In this document: positions 1 through 12,392 of the stretch, in pieces
Numbering within the stretch: position 1 is the stretch's first letter
Layout of the letters: each line of letters begins with the position of its first letter
Source: Warburgia ugandensis
Taxonomy: Eukaryota > Streptophyta > Magnoliopsida > Canellales > Canellaceae
Reading direction: 5' to 3'
DNA length: 64,000 bases
Assembly (NCBI GenBank): GCA_035236585.1
Contig: CP141136.1
Span: 51,291,136-51,355,135 of the forward strand
Notes under the pieces: generated by a model
What the model was told of the DNA's origin: nothing
Databases searched by the model: none
Seen by the model: only the letters and a program-made list of their open reading frames with translations
Position numbers and translations under genes: made by a program

Positions 1-98
1 GGAAACTTAATTTGAAGCCATGAATAGTTGGGAGTTACAGAATTTGAAAAGCAATGTGAATGGAATGCTCTAAATAAGAAGTATGTAAATGATATATA
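1..98 (+). repeat. Flank repeat left of LTR A1, copy 1
   Basis: This stretch matches 20289-20388 almost throughout; I count about 13 substitutions over the first 90 bases plus a 2-bp TA indel. Both copies stop exactly where a family-A LTR begins (TGTAATAACC). It is not part of the LTR, because LTRs A2 and A4 have different sequence at that point. It shows no coding content. The copy may extend left beyond the window. Confidence 0.75.
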
Positions 99-244
99 TG
101 TAATAACCCCAATTTTTGTAAATTGATTGAGAAAATCAATAAAGTTTGAGTTTTCAGAAATTTTGGGCTGGAATATTAGGTCATTGGAAATTCTCTTATT
201 TTTAGAGATTAAACCATGATTTAAAACTTAGAAAATATGAATGT

Positions 245-1472
245 ACTCGAAAAACTGATCGAAATAACACTAAGTATGTTCAATTCCAAGTTCAAATGAA
301 AAATCCCTATTTTCTTCATTTTTATGAATAAAAAGGTAAAATGGTAATTTTACCCATAACCAAGATCTAAGACTTAAATATTTAGAATGCACTTAGAAAT
401 ACGATTCCAACACCACTAAGTACGTTAGAATACGGGGGAACAAAATAGATTTTTCTCTACAAAAGGGCAAAATGGTCTTTTCACACCACTATGAGGCTCA
501 CAAGGGGCCCACAAATGAATCCAATAGCCAGAAAATATGTAATGAGTGGTCAAACCACTACCAGCTAATAGTGGAGGAGGTGGTAGAAGAGGATCCAATG
601 TTAATTTAATATTCAAAAGAATTAAAACATAATTATTACAAATAACTATGAAAAATACAAAACACCTATAAATACCCACCCAAAAATCTTCTAAAAATGT
701 ATATTAAAATTCCCACAAAATTATCTTGCTTCTCCTAAAAACCAGATCCAGATTCATTCCCAAATTTCTAAAACTCCTAAAAATCTCTTCTTTCACTTTC
801 TCTCTCCTCTATCTAGATTGGAACAAGAGACCTAAATTCAATTAGGCACTTTGTTCCATACTTATTTACTCAAAAATCCAATCAAAATGACACTAAGTAC
901 GTTCAATTCTGAGTTAAAATAAAAATTTTCCTAATTTTCTCTATTTTTATGAATTAAAGGGTAAAATGATAATTTTACCCATAATCGAGATCTAAGACAC
1001 CAATATTTAGAATGTACTCAGAAATAGGATTCTAGTGCCTCTAAGTACGCTCATTTTCGAGTTCAAGAGAATAAAATGGATTTTTTTCCATAAAAGGGCA
1101 AAATGGTCTTTCCATACCTCCATGGGGTCCACAAATGAATCCAATGGCCAGAAACATGTAATGAGTAGTCAAGCCACTACCATCTGATAGTGGATAAGGA
1201 GGTGCTAGTCAAGGATCCAATGTTAATTTAATATTCAAAAGAATTAAAACATTATTATTACAAGTAATTATGAAAAATTCAAAAACATCTATAAATACAC
1301 CCCCAAAAATCCTCCGAAATTTTTCATAAAATTTACCAAAAAATTATATTGTTTCCTTGGCAAACCAGATTTAGATTCATTCCCAAATTTCCAAAACTCC
1401 TAAAAATCTCTCTTCTTTCACTTTTCTCTCCTCTCTCTAAATTGGAACAAGAGACCTAAATTCAATTAGGCA
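245..1472 (+). repeat. Tandem duplication inside LTR A1 (about 610-bp unit)
   Basis: Sequence from about 245 to 867 is repeated at 868-1472. After the pyrimidine-rich stretch and GCACTTTGTTCCA, the text jumps back to the motif that ends GACACTAAGTACGTTCAATT. Both units contain the TATAAATA box. The other family-A LTRs have the unit once, so the duplication is private to this copy. Confidence 0.8.
667..674 (+). promoter_or_regulatory. LTR A1 TATA box
   Basis: TATAAATA lies about 570 bp into the LTR and sits in the same context in every family-A copy, just upstream of a pyrimidine-rich stretch and the conserved GGAACAAGA motif. This fits the U3 promoter of the element. A second copy, at 1290-1297, was created by the tandem duplication. 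Activity is inferred from position and conservation only. Confidence 0.5.
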
Positions 1473-1800
1473 CTCTATTCCAAATCAAAACTCTCAAATC
1501 CCACCATTCAGATTGTCATAGACTACCTTATCAAATATAACCCAAAAGAAATTTCAAGATCCAATGGTGCAATCAATGGAAAATCACAAAACAAGCGGTT
1601 ATTGGGCAATCTTATCATCAAGGGGATATTTCTTTTAAATTGGGCTGCAAAACCTATGTTTTTCTCCAATTAGGTATGTGGGAACCCTTCCCATACTTAT
1701 TTCATGTTAGTTTATATAACTTTTATTTTTCTAAAATTAGTTTTAGGTTAAAAAAAAATATATATCAAGGATGAGAACCCTTTATTTCTGGATGATGGAG

Positions 1801-1823
1801 GGCTCATATGGAAAATCTGAGCC
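1801..1823 (+). other. Conserved short hairpin in LTR A1
   Basis: GGCTCATAT and ATCTGAGCC flank a five-base loop; one stem pair is broken in this copy. The same hairpin is perfect at 35654-35676 (LTR A5). In LTR A2 (9443-9465) it appears as AGCTCAGA and TCTGAGCT, with both ends of one pair changed. LTR A3 has it at 21486-21508 with one mismatch. Its role is unknown. Confidence 0.55.
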
Positions 1824-2871
1824 ATCCAATCAATCTAGAAGGTCCAAAACCCCTAGGGTAGAATTTTCAAGAAATTTTATCAAGTTTTGATCCTTTGATT
1901 GAAGAGGAATTGATTGGACGGTCCAAAAGGACTATCCGATCTTCCTAATAAAATCGGCTCCTGGGACGCCGTAGTGGAACACCGAATGGAAACTCGCCCT
2001 ACGGGAGCATCTTTGCGTGCAATGCCGTCCCAACAAAACAACTGCGCAATAGGGCTGGTCCTAGCAACGAGTCATCGTGTGCATCCTGGTGATGAGATCA
2101 CAACGATCGTTCCACCCGACCAGACCCACTCTGCTCAATTGATAAGAGTTGTCCATTCTGTTAGGCCCAGATCAAATCTAAACTCTTAGAATGACTATGA
2201 AATTCAATCTTCAATTCTGAAGTCATCTAAACTCCAAATTAAGATTGGAAAGAAGCTATGAAAAGATTGTAATGCCTATTTTCTTCTGAAATCATAAAAT
2301 TGATAAAACACTTCAAGAAGCTTTCAATTTTTAAGAATTAAACTTCTAATTTTCATGATCTTTAAGATCTGAGATGATCATATCTTGGGGATCCAATGCC
2401 ATGACGATATAATGTTGAAATCAAGTAATATCCATAATTTATTTTGACAAATCTAACATAAAATGAGTAATTTGCCCTTTATGGTAGAAAAACCCTAAAA
2501 ATACAAAGAGGCCCACTTGATCAATAAGATCAAGCATGATCAGATCCTTTGGATGGATTGTATGAATGGGATTATGATAAAATCTAGTTAGATCATGGAT
2601 TAAATATGAAAAAAAACAAGTGGATATGATCTTTGGATCTTAATGGAGTCAAAGCCGTAAATGTAATTAAAATCCTTGATCTAAAGGAAAAGATCTAAGA
2701 TCTAATGATTGGATCGTAAGTAAAAGTTTCTAATAATCTTAATCTAAGAAGTATAATTGTCTTTTATTTGATAATAGAATTGTAAATGTGATTTATGTTA
2801 AATATTAGGAAGAATGATAGTCATCATCATCATCAAGACCTTATCCCAATGAGAGGTCATCCACATGAATC

Positions 2872-5760
2872 TTATTCCTCCATTCCACTATTAAATACCA
2901 TGGCTTCATTTAGTCCCAAAGTTTTTAAATCTTTCCTCGCCACTTCTATCCACCTTCTTTTGGGCCTTCCTCTTGCCCTTTTAGAACCTTCTACTTGTAT
3001 TGCCTCACTCCTTCTAACCGGTGCCATTGTTGGTCTCCTTTGAATATGTCCAAACCATCTAAGTTTAATCTCCCTCATCTTGTTACCTATTGGTGCTACC
3101 CCAAAATTTCCTCTAATATTTTCATTTCTAATTCTATCCTTTCTTGTCTTACCACTCATCCATCTCAACATCCTCATTTTTAAGATGCTCATTCTATGAG
3201 TATGATATTCCTTAACTGCCCAACACTCTAATCCATAGAGCATGGCCGGCCTTATGGCCATCCTATAGAATTTTTCTTTTAGTTTGAGTGGCACCCACCG
3301 ATCACATAAAACTCCATATGTACATCTCCATTTGTTCCAACCAGCTTGAATTCTCTCGGTAACCTCCCTTTCAATCTCTCCATTCTCATGAATCATTGAT
3401 CCTAAGTACTGAAAGTGGTCTTTTACGGGGACTTCTTGGTTATCAATCTTGACTGGTGTTTTACTCCTACTCTCCTTGCTAAAATTACATTCCATATATT
3501 CCGTCATAGTTCAGCTAATTTTAAATCCTTCAGATTCTAATACTTCTCTCCATAACTCTAGCTTTGTGTTTACACCCTCCCTTGTCTCATCAAGTAAGAC
3601 TATATCATCTGCAAATAGCATGCACCAGGGAATCTCCTCATGCAAATGTTTTGTTAACTCATCCATAACCAATGTGAAAAGGTATGGGCTCAATGCCGAA
3701 CCTTGGTGCAATCCTATAATGATAGGAAAATCACAAGTCACGCCACTAGTGATCTTAACATTTGTTACCACTCCTCATACATATCCTTAATTATGTCTAT
3801 ATACCGCTGAGAAACCCCTTTATCACCCAACACCCTCCATATTAACTCTCTGGGGACTCTATCATAAGCTTTCTCTAAGTCAATAAAGACCATGTGGAGG
3901 TCTTTCCTCCTCTCCCTATATTTCTCTACTAATTGTCTTAGTAAGAAAATAGCTTCCATGGTAGACCTCCCAGGCATGAAATTAAACTGATTCTCTAATA
4001 CACTTGTTTCATATCATAGCTTCTTCTCAATTACTCTTTCAAAAAGTTTTATAGTGTGGCTCATAAGTTTGATCCCTCGATAATTAGTGTAGCTCTATAT
4101 GTCTCCTTTATTCTTATAAATTGGTACAATAGAGCTTTTCCCTCACTCATCAGGCATTTTCTTTGATTTTATAATCTTGTTAAACAATTTGGTCAACCAA
4201 ACTACCCCAATATCTCCCATATGCTTCCAAAGCTCTATTGGTGTACCATTGGACCCCATGGCCTTTCCTAATTTCATCTTTTTCAAGGCATCTTTTACTT
4301 CAAGTACTCTAATCCTATGTTCATATCTATAATATCTAGTGTGATTTAGATTTATAGTATTTTCAATCCCTATATTCTCAAAGCCATTATCATTTAGCAA
4401 ATTTTGAAAGTATGTTTCCCACTTTTGTTTGATCTCATCATTTTTGACTAATACCCTTTGATCATCGCTTCTAATGCCCCGAACATGATCTAGTCCTTAC
4501 CCTTCTATTCTCTTACTTTTGCAAGTTTAAACACATCTTTCTAACCTTCTCTTATTCCTAGTCTATTATAAAACTCATCATATACTTTAAGTTTAGCCTC
4601 ACTTACTATTCTCTTAGCAACCTTTTTAGCATTCTTATATTGTTCATAGTTTTTATTATTTCTAGTCTTCTGCCATGCTTTAAAAAACATACATTTTTCT
4701 TTAATATCTTTTTGCACTGTTTCACTCCACCACCATGTTTCCTTTACTAATTTCCTATTACCTTTAGATACTCCTAAGACATCTATTGCCACTTTCTTAA
4801 AGGACTCAGCAATATTAATCCACATGGTATTTACTTCTGTTTCGTAGTTCCAAATTCCTTCTACCATCAACTTATTTGTGAATGAGATTATTTTCTCTCC
4901 TTTTAAGTTCCACCACTTAATTTTTTGATACATATTAAGTTCATTTCCTATCTTCCATATTTTGATATGGATATTCATCACCATTAACCTATGTTGTGAG
5001 GTTAAACTCTCATCGGGTACCACCTTACAATCCTTACATATAGATCGTTCATTATTCCTAAGTAGAAAAAAGTCTATTTGGCTTTTATGAAGTCCACTTT
5101 TAAAGGCTATTAAGTGTTCATCCCTCTTCTTAAAGAGTGTATTTCCAATGGAGAGGTTATATGATGAAGCAAAATCAAGGATAGTCTCCCCCATCTCATT
5201 TCATTCACCTATACCATACCCTCCATGTATTCTATCATATCCTTCCTCTTATTTTCCTACATGGCCATTTAAGTCTGCTTCTATAAATATCCCCTCAGTA
5301 TTGGAAATTTCTTGCATGACTCCATCCATATCTTCCCAAAACTGTCTCTTGATTATATCTTGCAACCCCACTTGTGGTGCATATGCACTTATAACATTTA
5401 TAATATGCTCTCCTAGAACAAATTTTATTATTATAATTCTATCACTAATTCTTTTAACATCCACAACTTTATCCTTTAATTCCTTATCCACTATTATTCT
5501 ATGTCATTTCTATTATTTTTCTTTCCTACGTACCATAATTTATACCCGTCTATTTCTCTAGCTTTAGCCCCTTTCCACTTGGTTTCTTGGATACAAGCGA
5601 TGTTGACTCTACTACATTTCATCACGTCTACTAACTCCAAACTCTTACCTATCAATGTCCCTATATTCCATGTAGTGATACGAATCTTATGTTCTAGAGA
5701 TATCCTATTTACTATTGCCTTCCTCGACCTCCATGGTATGAACCCATGTCTACTTTTCAT
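2872..5760 (-). pseudogene. LINE ORF: AP endonuclease and reverse transcriptase (broken)
   Basis: Translation runs from 5760 down to 2872 in several frames. The N-terminus is an apurinic-type endonuclease that nicks target DNA: TTWNIGTL, CIQETKWKG, SAYAPQVG, ADLNGHVG, SQIDFF and TSQHR are all visible, so the metal-binding N and E and the catalytic D and H positions survive. The reverse transcriptase follows, with the A motif FIDLEKAYD (about 3850-3880), B motif [11 protein letters not shown], and the catalytic FADD in [10 protein letters not shown] (about 3600). The C-terminal 211 residues (2872-3507) are uninterrupted and include WFGHIQRRP. The N-terminal ATG at 5760 gives the usual start just before the endonuclease. 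Breaks fall near 5492, 5195-5249, 4400-4541, 3977-4143, 3765 and 3508. It copies LINE RNA at the nicked target in active relatives; this copy cannot make one continuous protein. Confidence 0.88.
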
Positions 5761-6245
5761 TGCACCTCAGTTCTAATGCAATGCGTCACTTTTGAGGGGA
5801 CGCTTTAGCAGCCCTTGCCCATTTTTCACTACACCCAGGATCTGATGTGGCGCATCGCTTCTGTGAGAACACCCTAGCAACCCTTGCCTATTTTTCACTG
5901 CACCCAGGATTTGACGCAACCGTCGCTTATGGGGAATGCCCTAGCTTGAGGGAATGTCAGTTTTTGATTCATGCCATGTTTGGGTTGCCATAGTTTTAAA
6001 AAACCTAAAGATGATTTTCATTTGCTACTTACAAACTAATATACAAACATATATTCATTAGCAAGTAAAAAAGAAATAACAAAATCATCTTCAGCTCCAC
6101 CCTTTCCAGCTGGCTACCTAACACAAGGGTGGCCATATTTTAAGAAGCTAGAGATGATTTTGATTTCTTACTCGCAAACTTCTATACAAATGCATATTCA
6201 TTTGTAAGAAAGAAATAACAAAATCATCTTCAACTTCTATCTTGC
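5753..6245 (-). repeat. LINE 5' leader with two sets of tandem repeats
   Basis: At 5753-5950 a unit of roughly 65-70 bp occurs three times, each with a TTTTCACTRCACCCAGGAT-like core and a GTCGCTT or similar block. At 5990-6245 a second unit of about 130 bp occurs twice, each with AGATGATTTT, a stretch of AT text and AACAAAATCATCTTCA. Both lie between the 5' end of the LINE and its ORF. Tandem monomers in this position act as promoters in some animal LINEs; here that is only an analogy. Confidence 0.65.
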
Positions 6246-8941
6246 TGGCTGGCACCTGATGTAAGACCCTCCTCCTTTTTCATCAGGGCTTGGGACCAGC
6301 ATTGGCGAAATTGGAAGAATGACAGTGTAATTCTTAAATTTTAGCATCTTATGCTCTAAATGTTATTTGTTTGTTATTAGGTTGGTAGATTTAATTATCT
6401 TAGGGCCGTGTTAGTTTAAATTTGAGAGTTTAGCATGATTCCATTAGATTAGTAGTAAAATTTGACAACTTAGGATCATGCTAGTTTAAGTATAGTTTTA
6501 TTCCATTAGGTTAAGTTACATTCATAGGAAGCATGTTAGTATAAATGGTTATTAAACTTATATTGGATTTATGCATTAAAGTTTATGATTTAATTGTTGT
6601 CAAATCTTATTAGTAGATTCAATTGTTAAGTAGTTGTTAAGATATAATGAGCATAAATCACCAAAAATGTAAACTAATGGAATATACAGATTCATGGACA
6701 ATTAAGATGAGTGAATAACTTTGATTTAATATTAGTAAGGGATATAGTTAATAGGACAGTATATGGATTATCAAATCCCTGGCCTAAACTAGGAGAATAA
6801 TAAACCTCATGAATAACATTTTAAATATTTATGGATTTAATTAAAATCAATTAGAAAGAGTACTTGGGGTTAAAATGCTCATAGGAACCTCATGAAAGGT
6901 TGAGCTAAGGTGACTCTAGTGAATGCTGAACATCGTGGTTAAGGGGCCTCTCTAATAAAGCCTCAATCTTCCCCTACCTTTCGTTGACATTTATGAGGTC
7001 TAAAGGCCTCCTTGAGGATTGAAGTAACCACTTTGTGTTTAACAATTCAGCAAGTAAGCCTTAGTCGATTGGAAATAAGAGGAGCTGTCTAGACTTAGGT
7101 TGGAATAAGCTATCTTCAACCAATAAAATATTAACTGGTTGAATAATAATAATAATAAGAGCATAAAAGGTTAGTAAATTATCTAATCATAATAAAAATT
7201 GTAAGTCCAATAAGGATGATCAAACAAGATCTATAAGATATTGAATGATCAAGAACAATAAAATTCCTAATGTTGTATTTTATTAGGTATCCATATATGT
7301 ATGTTGTAGACAAATCTAGATAGAGAATCCAAACCCTTAATCAAATATAATTCAAGGAAGAGAACCAAGACCATCCTCCTTAGGGATGATCAAACAACTG
7401 AACTTAGATCAAAGAAGAACTAGATGATAGAAGATCTAAGCCCTTGATCTTTATTAACAAGTATAAATTGTTGATCAAAGGATCTATGAAAGATCAAGAT
7501 CAAGGAAAGGAATACACAAAGACTTTGAAAAGAAAATACTTAGTTCTGAAAGATTAGAAGATCGTTCTAACCATCAGATCTATTGATCAATAGGATAAAC
7601 ACTATTTGAGGAAGATAGATAATGATAGGACAAAAGATCTAAATCCTTTATATCAAAGGATAAGACTAAACAAAGAATATAGGTAAGATCAAAACTATAG
7701 GATTATTCAGATTGTATAAATATTGACAGTATGTATAGATTTATAGATTACATACGTCAGTCAGGATCATGGAAGATTTGAAGAGATGGATTACTACTTG
7801 AAGGTAGGTGGATTTTATGAATGCATCTACATGAGAACTACATGTTGAATATTTGATTTTATGTCTGGAAATGTTGACAAGTATAATGTAAATACTTGTA
7901 TTAAATCCATTGAGAACCCTTATGATCCAACTAAAACACATATGAAAGGGTTAAGTTAGAATTGACGAAAACCCTAAGTGAATAGGGAACTAGAAGGTAT
8001 TCCTAGCATAGATAATAGACAAATTGTTTGATAAATATAAAATCAAGACATGAGAATCATTCATATACAATGGGGATCCCTTAACTTATATGAACATGGG
8101 TATCATTCATTGTAAATAATGATGCCTAAGTTTGAAGTAAAATCCTATCCTCGGTATAAGAATACGAAAATACAAGGCTGATGATACGAACAGACAAGAC
8201 ATCTGATAAGTAAAAGAATACTTTATATACAAGCAAGGAGGCTTGTGGTTTTTGTTTTAAATAGGCATAGGTCTATGGATGCTATGCTAGGAGGGTTATG
8301 AGGGTTTGGCCACCCACTCTCTGAAATGTGATATATATGATGATATCGTGCCCAAAGAGAGGCAATGTAATGACCCTGAATTTTTGTAACTTATTAAGGC
8401 AAATTAATAAAGTTTGAATTTTTAGAAATTCTAGGCTGGAATATTAGGTTATTGAAAATTCTCTTTTTATGGAGTGAATTAAAACATAGAAATTATGGAT
8501 GTACTTGAAAAACTGATCAAAACAACATTAAGTACATTTAAATCTGAGTTAAAATGAAAATTCCTTAATTTTCTCCATTTGGGGGTAAAATGGTAATTTT
8601 ACCCATATTCCATATCCAAGAAATAAGACCTCAATATTCATGAAGTACTTAGAAATACGATTCCAATGCCACTAAGTACGCTCGATTCCGAGTTCGGACA
8701 AATATTGCCTATTATTCTCTGATTTTGGAGTTCAAAGGGCAAAAACGTCTTTTTACATAAAAGTGGGGCCCACAAAGTGGGCCAACGTTCTAGAAGCTAC
8801 AAAAATTGCTCATTGCATTATTGCTAGTAGTGGAGAATGTAGTGGAGATTGTAGTGGAGAATGGAGAATGCAGTTGTAATAAAAATTTCTAAAGTAATAA
8901 AATATCTTATCAAAATAAATGATAAAAAATTCAAATTTGGC

Positions 8942-8949
8942 TATAAATA
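8942..8949 (+). promoter_or_regulatory. LTR A2 TATA box
   Basis: TATAAATA in the same position and context as in the other family-A LTRs, followed about 140 bp downstream by GGAACAAGAAACC. It is the likely U3 promoter of this solo LTR. Activity is not shown. Confidence 0.5.
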
Positions 8950-11900
8950 TGTCCCAATAATTTCAAAAAATTTTCACAACCTTAACCATGAAAATTTCAA
9001 ATCTTCCCTGGAGTTTCAGCTCCAAATTCTCATTCATCCCTCCCCAATCTCTATTTTTCTTCTTTCTCTCTCCTCTTTCTAAGTGGAACAAGAAACCTAA
9101 ATTCAATTAGGCACTCCGTTCCAGGTAGAATATGATAAATTTCACCGTTCATAACCTCCTATACTACAGTATATACAAAATCCCCAAATCAATTTCACTA
9201 TCCAACGGTTCCAACAACAGAAAATCACAAAAACGGGGACAATCGGGCTATATTATCATCAACCGGTAATTCTCTCAAATTGAGCATCAAATATATATTT
9301 TTTCTCCAATCATGTTGGTGGAACTACTTACCATACATATTTATTATGGTTTAGTGTAATTTTTATTTTTCTGTAATTTAATTGGAATGAAAAATGGTAA
9401 AAATAAAGTAAATACTAGAGCCTTCAATTTATAGTGATAGAGAGCTCAGATGAAAATTCTGAGCTTTCCAATCGATCCAAAAGGGTTCAAAACCCCTATG
9501 ATACAATTTTCAAGAAAATCTAACAAGGTTTGGACCGTCAATTGAGAGAGATTAATTCTGCTGGGCCCAGATCAAATCTGGACCCTAAGAACGGTTGTAA
9601 ACTTCAATTTAAGATTGTGGAGTCATATGAACTCCAAATTGAGATCAGAAAGAAGCTATGGAAATCTTGTAATGTCTAGTTTTTAATGAAGTCATAATAT
9701 TTCTAAAAATTATTTCTGTATTTTTTTGTATTTTGGAAATAGGTGTCCAATTTCTAAGATCTTCAAGATCTGAGGTGATCAGATCTTGGAAATTTATCTT
9801 AATGATGATATAATAATTTAATAAAGTAATATCTATGGTTAATTTGGACAGATCTTAGATAAATTAGGGGATCTTTCCTTTATGGTAGAAAAACCCTAAA
9901 ATTAAAATAAAAAAAATACAAAGGGACCCACTTGATCAATGAGATCAAGTATGATAAGATCCTTGGGATGGATTAAATGGATGAAATTATGATGAAATCA
10001 AGTTAGATCATGGATGAAATGTGACAAAATCAAGTGGATATGATTTTTGGATCTTAATGGATTAAAAGCCTTAAAGGTAATTAAAACCCTTGATCTAAAG
10101 GAAAACACCTAAGATCTAATGGTTGGATCATATTTAAAGGCTTATAATAATCTTAATATAATTAATTTAATTGTATTTTATTGGATATAGAAGTGTAAAT
10201 GTAATTTATGTTCTAAGTTTTAATTGTCTTTTATTGGACATAAAGGTGTAAATGTGATTTATGTTCTAAGTTAGAAAGCATGATAGTGTAATCTTTAAAT
10301 TTTAGTATGATATGCCCTAAATGAGTAACTTGTTAATAGATTTGATTATCTTAGGATCATGTTAGTGTAAATTAGATATTTAAACATGATTCCATTAAGA
10401 TAGAAGTACAATTTTATGTATTTCATAACTTAAGATCATGTTAGTTTTATTTCACTAGCTTAAGTTACATTCATAGGAAGAATGTTAGTATTTAGTTGTT
10501 AAAATTATATTTGATTTATGCTTTCAAGTTTATGATTTACTTATTGTCAAATTTTATTCAATTGTTAAGTAGTTGTTAAGATATAAGGAGCATAAATCAC
10601 CAAAAATGTAAACTAATGAAATATAGAGATTCATGGACAACTAAAGATGAATGAATGATTTTGACTTAATAAGGGCTATAGTTAGTAGGACAATATAAGG
10701 AATGATTTATCATTTCCTTGGCCCAAAGTAGGAAAATAATGAACATCCATGGATGACATTGTGCATATCCATGGAAATTAATTAAAATCAACTAGAGAAG
10801 GGACTTAAGGTAAAGAGCTCATAGGAACCTTGTCAAAGGTTGAGCTAGTACCACTCTAGTGGACTTTGAACATTGTGGTTATAACGGGTACAAGAGCCAA
10901 GTGCTTTTCCCTTACCTCCCATTGATGTAAGAGAGGTCTAAATGCCTCCTTACATGAGGGTTGTATTAACCACTTTTTGAGCAGACTTTAACTGGTAAGT
11001 ACTAGTCATCTTGAAATAAGGAGGAGTTGTCTAGTAATAGGAAGAAATAAATTATCTTCAACCAAGTAAGACACTAACTGGTTGAATAATAATAAGAACA
11101 TAAAAAGATAGCAAATTATCTAACCCTAATAAAAATAGTAAGTAAGATAAGGATGATCAAACAAGATGAGATCTTGTATGATAAAAAATAATAAGAAAAA
11201 AGAAACATCAATGTAAATTAGATTGTTATGTATGATATAGATAGTATTTGTATAGATGATATTAAACCCATTGATATATGATATTCAAGGAAGAAAGATT
11301 CAGATCATCCTACATAAGGATGATCAAAAGACCATGTAGTATGTACCCTTGATTAGAAAAATGACATTATACATATGATTTGACAAATATATGTTGATCG
11401 AGACTATGGCAGATTTCAAGGAGTAAGAATACCTTATTGAGGTAGGTGGATTATTAAGAATGCCTTTACATGAAGATACATGTCTAATACATAATCTTAT
11501 GTTTTGAAGTATTGACATGTATGATACCAATATATTAAGGTAAATACCTCAAATTGAAATATGATCCAACCAAATGATGAGGAAAATAAGTATTAAATGG
11601 TTAAGTTGAGAATTGAGAACAACACTAAGTGAATAGGAAAGTAGAAAATATTCCAGCCCTAGATAAACAAACAGATAGTCTGATATGTATAAGTATTATT
11701 TTACATACAAGCTTGGAGGCTTGTGGTTTTGTTTTAAATAGGCATAGGCCTGGGGATGCTATGCTAGGAAAGATAAGAGGGTTTGGCCACCCACTCTCTG
11801 AAACTTGATGATATTGAATACCGAGCCTAAGAAAGGCTAAAAGTCGGGTGGGGCAATTATGGGAAGGCCACCACTGTGACAGCCATGGTCCTCCCATATG

Positions 11901-12392
11901 GACATGGATATTGTAATTTCCACTGAGAATGGTATAAGTGGATTATTGAACAGTTATCCAGCACGCCGTACGCATCGATCGCAAGCATAGTAGTCCTTGA
12001 TTATTTTGCATTATGATGCATATGAAATTGGCATAGTGAAATGCCTTAAGGGATGGCATGATGAAATGCCAAGTAATTGTAAATTACCAATATTTTTCCC
12101 AAGAAGGGAAAATACCAGTATAGTAACTGGCTGAGATACAAATCTCCTATAGTGAAAGGAGTTGATCAGTTTTGTATGGAAATGATTATTGATTATTTTT
12201 ACAATTTTAACGGATTTGTTCTTATATACTATGTATGTATAAAGGTGAACACAAATGACAAGGAAATGAGATGTTCCTATCAATAATAGTGGTCTATGAA
12301 TGTGTTTATGATAGAATGAATTATGGGATAAATGAATATTGAGATTCTATTGTCAATAACTTACATTCTTATCCCCTACCAAGCATAGCTTG

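Larger units (their letters stand above)
2821..6312 (-). mobile_element. RTE-clade LINE, near full length, inserted in LTR A1
   Basis: A minus-strand non-LTR retrotransposon of about 3.5 kb. It is flanked by a 13-bp target duplication with one mismatch: GGAAGAATGATAG at 2808-2820 and GGAAGAATGACAG at 6313-6325. Removing it restores the LTR text seen in A3 and A4. Its 3' end (low coordinate) is a short ATG/GATGAT-type repeat (2821-2833) rather than poly(A), which is typical of RTE elements. One open frame encodes endonuclease plus reverse transcriptase, and the 5' leader contains tandem repeats. The presence of the 5' leader suggests little or no 5' truncation. RTE assignment rests on length, single-ORF layout, tail type and C-terminal sequence style; the clade name is inference. 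Confidence 0.88.

Noticed and set aside
425..679. Minus-strand frame recurring at 27754-27969
   Set aside because: It recurs because the LTR recurs; it is antisense to the promoter region and not open in all copies.
2795..3043. Plus-strand open frame starting with a histidine run
   Set aside because: It is the antisense of the LINE 3' end; the histidines come from the CAT repeat tail.
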